Positions 59,585 through 64,000 of a stretch of DNA of 64,000 nt are shown piece by piece. The stretch covers positions 17,576,333-17,640,332 of the forward strand of contig NC_133293.1 of assembly GCF_005239225.2 (NCBI RefSeq), written 5' to 3'. Position 1 is the stretch's first letter, and each line of letters begins with the position of its first letter. Both the position numbers and the translations under genes were made by a program. The notes under the pieces were generated by a model that saw only the letters and a program-made list of their open reading frames with translations, was not told where the DNA came from and did no database searches. Source of the DNA: Populus alba (taxonomy: Eukaryota > Streptophyta > Magnoliopsida > Malpighiales > Salicaceae).

Positions 59585-62500
59585 TCAGTAGCTGCCCATC
59601 GGTGGCATGCCAAAAGGTGGCATTGGAGGCATCCCCATTCCACCCATGGGTGGTGGTGGAGCAAAACCTCCTCCCATTGTTGGTCCACCCATACCAGGCA
59701 TGGGCGGTGCAGGCAAAGCAAGAGGAAGTAACTGAGCATACATGTTCTGCAAAAAATCACATGAATCGATCAACATAAGATTTAACTAAAAAAAAAAGGC
59801 AAAAAAATAAAACATCAGGTGGGACATGTAAAACTCAATGTTTATGTGGAAACCAACTCTTCCAGACAAACGTAATTCAAAGAGATGCTATTTATAAAAG
59901 TAAATGTGCCAGCTGTCACACCATGTACTTTGACACCACCTGGATGCAAAATGATTACCTGCTGAGCAATTACATCCTTCTCTTCCTGCTCTTTGGCCTT
60001 GACTTCTTTCTGCGCCTCAATTTTGTACTTCACGAGTTCATCAACTTTGCCTGTGTATTCACGGATAAACTGCAAATAAAGAAAGAGGAAGAAAGATGAG
60101 AGAATCATCGTGCATAAGCTTCAATATTCCAGGTAGGATGGCCAAGTAGCTTAAAAAGGTTAGTTTGCTCATAAAATGCAAATAACAAACATCTGCAATC
60201 TCAAAACATAAGATTGGAGAATCAACAGCTAAGAAATCACCTGCAACAGGTACGGGAAAGCAAAGTCAATCATATTATTCATCCAGGCAAGCTCAAGGGC
60301 AACATCTTGTCGAATCAAATCATAACAGACAAAGAGGCACGATGCAAAGCATTCCTTCTTGCCCTACACAATCACCGAATAAAAGCAGAGTCAATGAGCC
60401 AGCCAAAAACATTAAAAATTGACTAGATGACATGGTAAAAGGAAGGCCTAAGCATAAAAACAGAAGAAAGCATTCGAAATCACAAGACTTAAGTATTATC
60501 CTTCCCATAAATCAATGCACAAGTGGTAAAATTATTTGGAGTGAAGTATTACACCAAGACTAATAAACAAGGAAAATGTACTAGAAACAGTTCACATGTC
60601 TACCTCTCCAGCAACGAAAAAGAAGTATAACACACCTCAGCACAATCAAGCAAACTCACCCTAATTTTAGTGAAAGGAGAAAATGAAGAACTTGCTAAAA
60701 TGGTCAATCATCCATGCCAATGAAAGATGTCATATCATTTATGCACTCCAGTACACACCTGTTCAATGAAATAAACCAGCAACTCCTCTGCAAGTTCACG
60801 ATCACCAGACTGTGATGCTGTCTCCATGGCATCTTTATAAAGGTTATCTTTCTTTGACAATGCAATGGATTGCTTCCATCTTCCTGCCTTCTTGTAAATG
60901 TATGCAGCCACACGCCTCATTTCAAGAAGCTCATGTTTCTCAATCTGGGAAAATTTGTACCAAAATGGATTACAAAATCAGAGTTTCATCAATGATCAGA
61001 AACAACAATATTATAGACCTTACCTTCTGTGCAAGGCCAATCTGATCAAAGTTATCATGCAAATCAATTGATTCACGCAATCTTTCATAGTCTTCCTCTT
61101 CTACATAAATTTGATTCAAAGCCTCATTCACAGCAGACACGTTGTTGCTCTGAACTGCGATCATGTATGGCTTCACAAGAAGCAAATGACCAGCCTGAAA
61201 ACCACAAAGAAACACTGCACAATCAAGAGAGATAGAGCCATTGGAAGAGAGTAAAAAATCTGCTTCTTCTTAAAATAACATGCAATGGCACAAGCAAAAA
61301 CCTTCCGCATAATGTCAACAACACGAGTATGGTCCACACGAAGTGCCAGCACATTGAGAAGATCATTGATAAGATCAGGGTGTTCTTGCAAGTAGAAATG
61401 CACGGCCTTATAATATAGCTCTACATTAGCAACTTTGACAGCAACATCTTTGAATTGCATGTGATCCCATGCCTCCGGGGAATGGTTCATAATGGTAGTT
61501 GCAGCATTATCAAATTCATCATATTGAATGTACAAATAGGTAAGTTCCTTCCAGTGTTGCTGTTCATCACAGGCTCGGATAAGCTTGGGGATGTTGAGAC
61601 GGGTTGAGAACAATTTAATGTGCTCCATGAGTTTCTCAGGACGATATCTAGCATACAGCACTCCCAACTCCGTGAAAATCCCCATGTGTGCACGTTCTAA
61701 ACCTAAACCACTCTCCATGAGAGAGATCAATTCATTGAAGTATCCTCTGTTCTGGTAATATTCGCTGACCTCCTCCAAATCATCCACCTACAAATTCCAA
61801 ACCCACAAAAAATTGAGAAATAAATAGCACAAAATAGTTTTAAATAAACAAAATGAGCACATATCAGTACAAAATCCAAATGCAAAAGGAAGCACATGTT
61901 AAAACCATTATGCGAGAAGAAATTAGACATCCTACATTTTTATGTCAAAATAACAAATTAATATAATGTCTAAAGGTAAAGCACAACTAGATCTTGATTT
62001 TGATTTAAAATCTAATTGACCTACAATTTAATGTGAGAAGTTTACTGGACACGAAGAAAATAATTCAAAGTTTTACTTTGAAAGATCCACACAACTAAAA
62101 TAGACTCGGACATCAGTTCCTTTGCAATAGAACTTTGAAAAAACAAAAAAACAAAAAACAAAAAACAAAAAATATATCACCTGTATAATGATGTTAAGAC
62201 CACATATCTGAGCCAGACGGAACTCCTCTGCATCAACACAAGCAAAGCAAACTTCCTTCCATGTCTTGGCACTGTTGGCTTTCCGAGCTGCATCAACAGC
62301 ACTTTGGAACTGTTTCAACTTCACTAGTGTGCTTGCCAACTTGGCCCAGTTTGCTATAAATTGGAATATAATTCTTGCAGCCTCGTAAAGAGCTTCATCA
62401 TATAAGCGATCGCCAACATTTTGGAGATTTGCCACATTTGGCATGAGAATGAACTCCTCAATGTCACTCAACCTATCAATCTTTGCATAAGCAAAAATAA

Positions 62501-64000
62501 TCTCACTATCCACCTTCGGCTCTTTTGTCTTCTGCCTAACCATGAGAAGGTACTTCAACAAATCATGATAGACATTTGCATCCTCAGCAGCACGAATGAC
62601 TTCCAGGAATTGAGTAGCGTCATCTGCACGAATAAATGACTCAATTGCTTCACTCACAAGCCCCTCTCTGAGTTGGGCCTTGGCCACCTGGCTCCAAACA
62701 GCATCTTCTTCAACACGGAATGCAAACTCCACAGCACGGTCAATGCTTTGGATGTTATCCAATAAAACATTAACAGCTTGAACATTCAAGTTGAACTTCT
62801 TGAAAATTGCAAATGCTTCCTCGTATAGCTGAGCTTCAACTGCCACTTCCCCAACAGCAGGTCCATCAAAGTTATCTAATCTATTAATATAATCCATAAC
62901 CCTAGAAGGATCGGCCTTAATCGCTGTCAAGATAAGTAGGTTTTGGAGATTGAAATTTCCACTGAATGCAGAGTTTTGGAGCACAATCTTCTCAAGAAGC
63001 TCAATCAATTCATGGGGCAGATCAGCAGTCATGAAAGCTTTAACAGCAGCAGAAACTTGCTCTGGGCTCTTACTTTCAGGCAAAGCAGTAGATACAACTT
63101 GATCAATAAGCTGTCTTCGGTATTCATTTTCAGGATTCAGAACCTTCTCCCAAAGATCACCATCCATCCTTTCAACCACATATCTGAAACCATAGTATAA
63201 GTACATAAGTCTTCTGAGAATGAAATGTAAAACTTCAAAAAAAAACTAAACAAATCAACAAACCTAGCTTGCAACTTGAACAAAGAGTTCTTATTAGTGA
63301 CATTGATGAGTTCTTCATCACATTGTCCTCTCCGGTAAGCCACAACAGCAAGGGTGGGATCACGTTTCTCACAATACTTGCCCACAACCCGGGAATCATA
63401 GTAAGGATTGGTGGTGAGGAAGTGTTCTGGGTTGTTATTGCTATCAATGATGATTTTACCAAGAGCATTGTGAACATGTACATCTTGGCTTCCCTCACTC
63501 ACAAGATGTTCCAAGAACTGAGTGAGCAAACGAAGTCGATTTCTGAAAACCACAAACAAAGAATTAGAACAACGAAATAAAAAGGAACAAGGGCCAAGAA
63601 TCAGGGGTAGACCGAGAGCTACCTCTTCTCACATTCCTCCACAAGGGGCTCAACTGGAAGCAAAGAACGGACAGAAAGAATAAGGCCCTTGATAAAGTCT
63701 TCAGGGCATTCATCATCTAACAGCTGCCCAACAACTAAAGGAGCATTCCCTGGGTTCACCTGTCAAGAGAATCATGCCAATTTCCGAATACTAAAAATTG
63801 AGCAAATTCATAAGACGATCAATACAATATTTGACAGTCAACAGGATAGGCAAAAACTAGCATACCTTTTGAACATAACCCTCTATATAACGAAGCATGT
63901 TGCTTGAATAGAGGTAGTGTGTGAGATCAGCAACAAAACCAAAACGGTCACAGACATTTATTAGAGGCCTTGCATCCGGAAGCTTGGCTTCCATCAGAAA
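59585..64000 (-). CDS. CHC: Clathrin heavy chain (C-terminal part, 5' cut by window edge)
   Basis: Ten exons on the minus strand: 64000-63866 (partial), 63759-63623, 63542-63264, 63183-62181, 61787-61302, 61194-61024, 60944-60759, 60363-60241, 60069-59959 and 59746-59585. All have GT/AG borders, and they give 930 residues with no break, about the last half of the usual 1700. They cover the end of the distal leg, the clathrin heavy chain repeats ([49 protein letters not shown]), the proximal leg and trimerisation domain ([20 protein letters not shown]), the [11 protein letters not shown] segment and a Gly/Met/Pro-rich tail ending PPMGSY. Three chains form the triskelion that coats vesicles in endocytosis and trans-Golgi traffic. 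CHC1 and CHC2 are nearly identical, so no paralogue is assigned. Confidence 0.97.

Overview
This is eukaryotic, AT-rich plant nuclear DNA. The evidence is spliced genes with GT/AG introns, plant-only families (LOB-domain, ABI4-type AP2/ERF, U-box/ARM, BAHD), hAT transposons, tRNA-derived SINEs and long TA microsatellites. The repeat style and protein sequences suggest a woody eudicot of the Salicaceae, most likely Populus; that identification is from memory of the genus and was not tested. No operon, CRISPR array or other prokaryotic system is present, and I found no clearly new multi-gene system.

Layout. 23-5396 (+): the last 12 exons of plastidial UDP-glucose pyrophosphorylase UGP3, 5'-truncated by the window edge. 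6658-8724 (-): an intronless U-box/ARM E3 ligase of the PUB16/17 type. 9103-13147: a complete hAT transposon with matching ends, a perfect 8-bp target duplication and an intact 713-residue transposase. 13156-18888: gene-free AT-rich DNA with copies of one short repeat family. 18889-19407 (+): LBD21-like LOB-domain factor. 19408-31600: mostly gene-free. It holds an unassigned C-terminal exon, a degenerate hAT derivative carrying the broken 3' end of a PPR gene, a trihelix pseudogene exon and a young SINE. 31665-32972 (+): a BAHD acyltransferase. 33000-43000: repeats, including three related SINEs with target duplications and two tandem-repeat blocks. 43081-44088 (+): ABI4-like AP2/ERF. 45397-46358: a hAT/Tip100-like non-autonomous element. 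48372-48562 (+): the 25-residue ribosomal protein eL41. About 50000-50716 (-): an R2R3-MYB pseudogene. 52877-53978 (-): bHLH51-like factor. 56017-57914 (-): an unassigned, probably plastid-targeted single-pass membrane protein. 59585-64000 (-): the last ten exons of clathrin heavy chain, cut by the right edge.

The genes are mostly unrelated in function, but their order is informative. From memory, RPL41 copies in Arabidopsis neighbour ABI4 and bHLH51 on chromosome 2, UGP3 on chromosome 3, and LBD21 and clathrin heavy chain elsewhere on chromosome 3. This window may preserve the unfragmented ancestral order. The most interesting accessory signal is the pair of hAT elements: an intact copy, and a decayed relative that keeps what looks like the promoter end and has acquired a PPR gene fragment.
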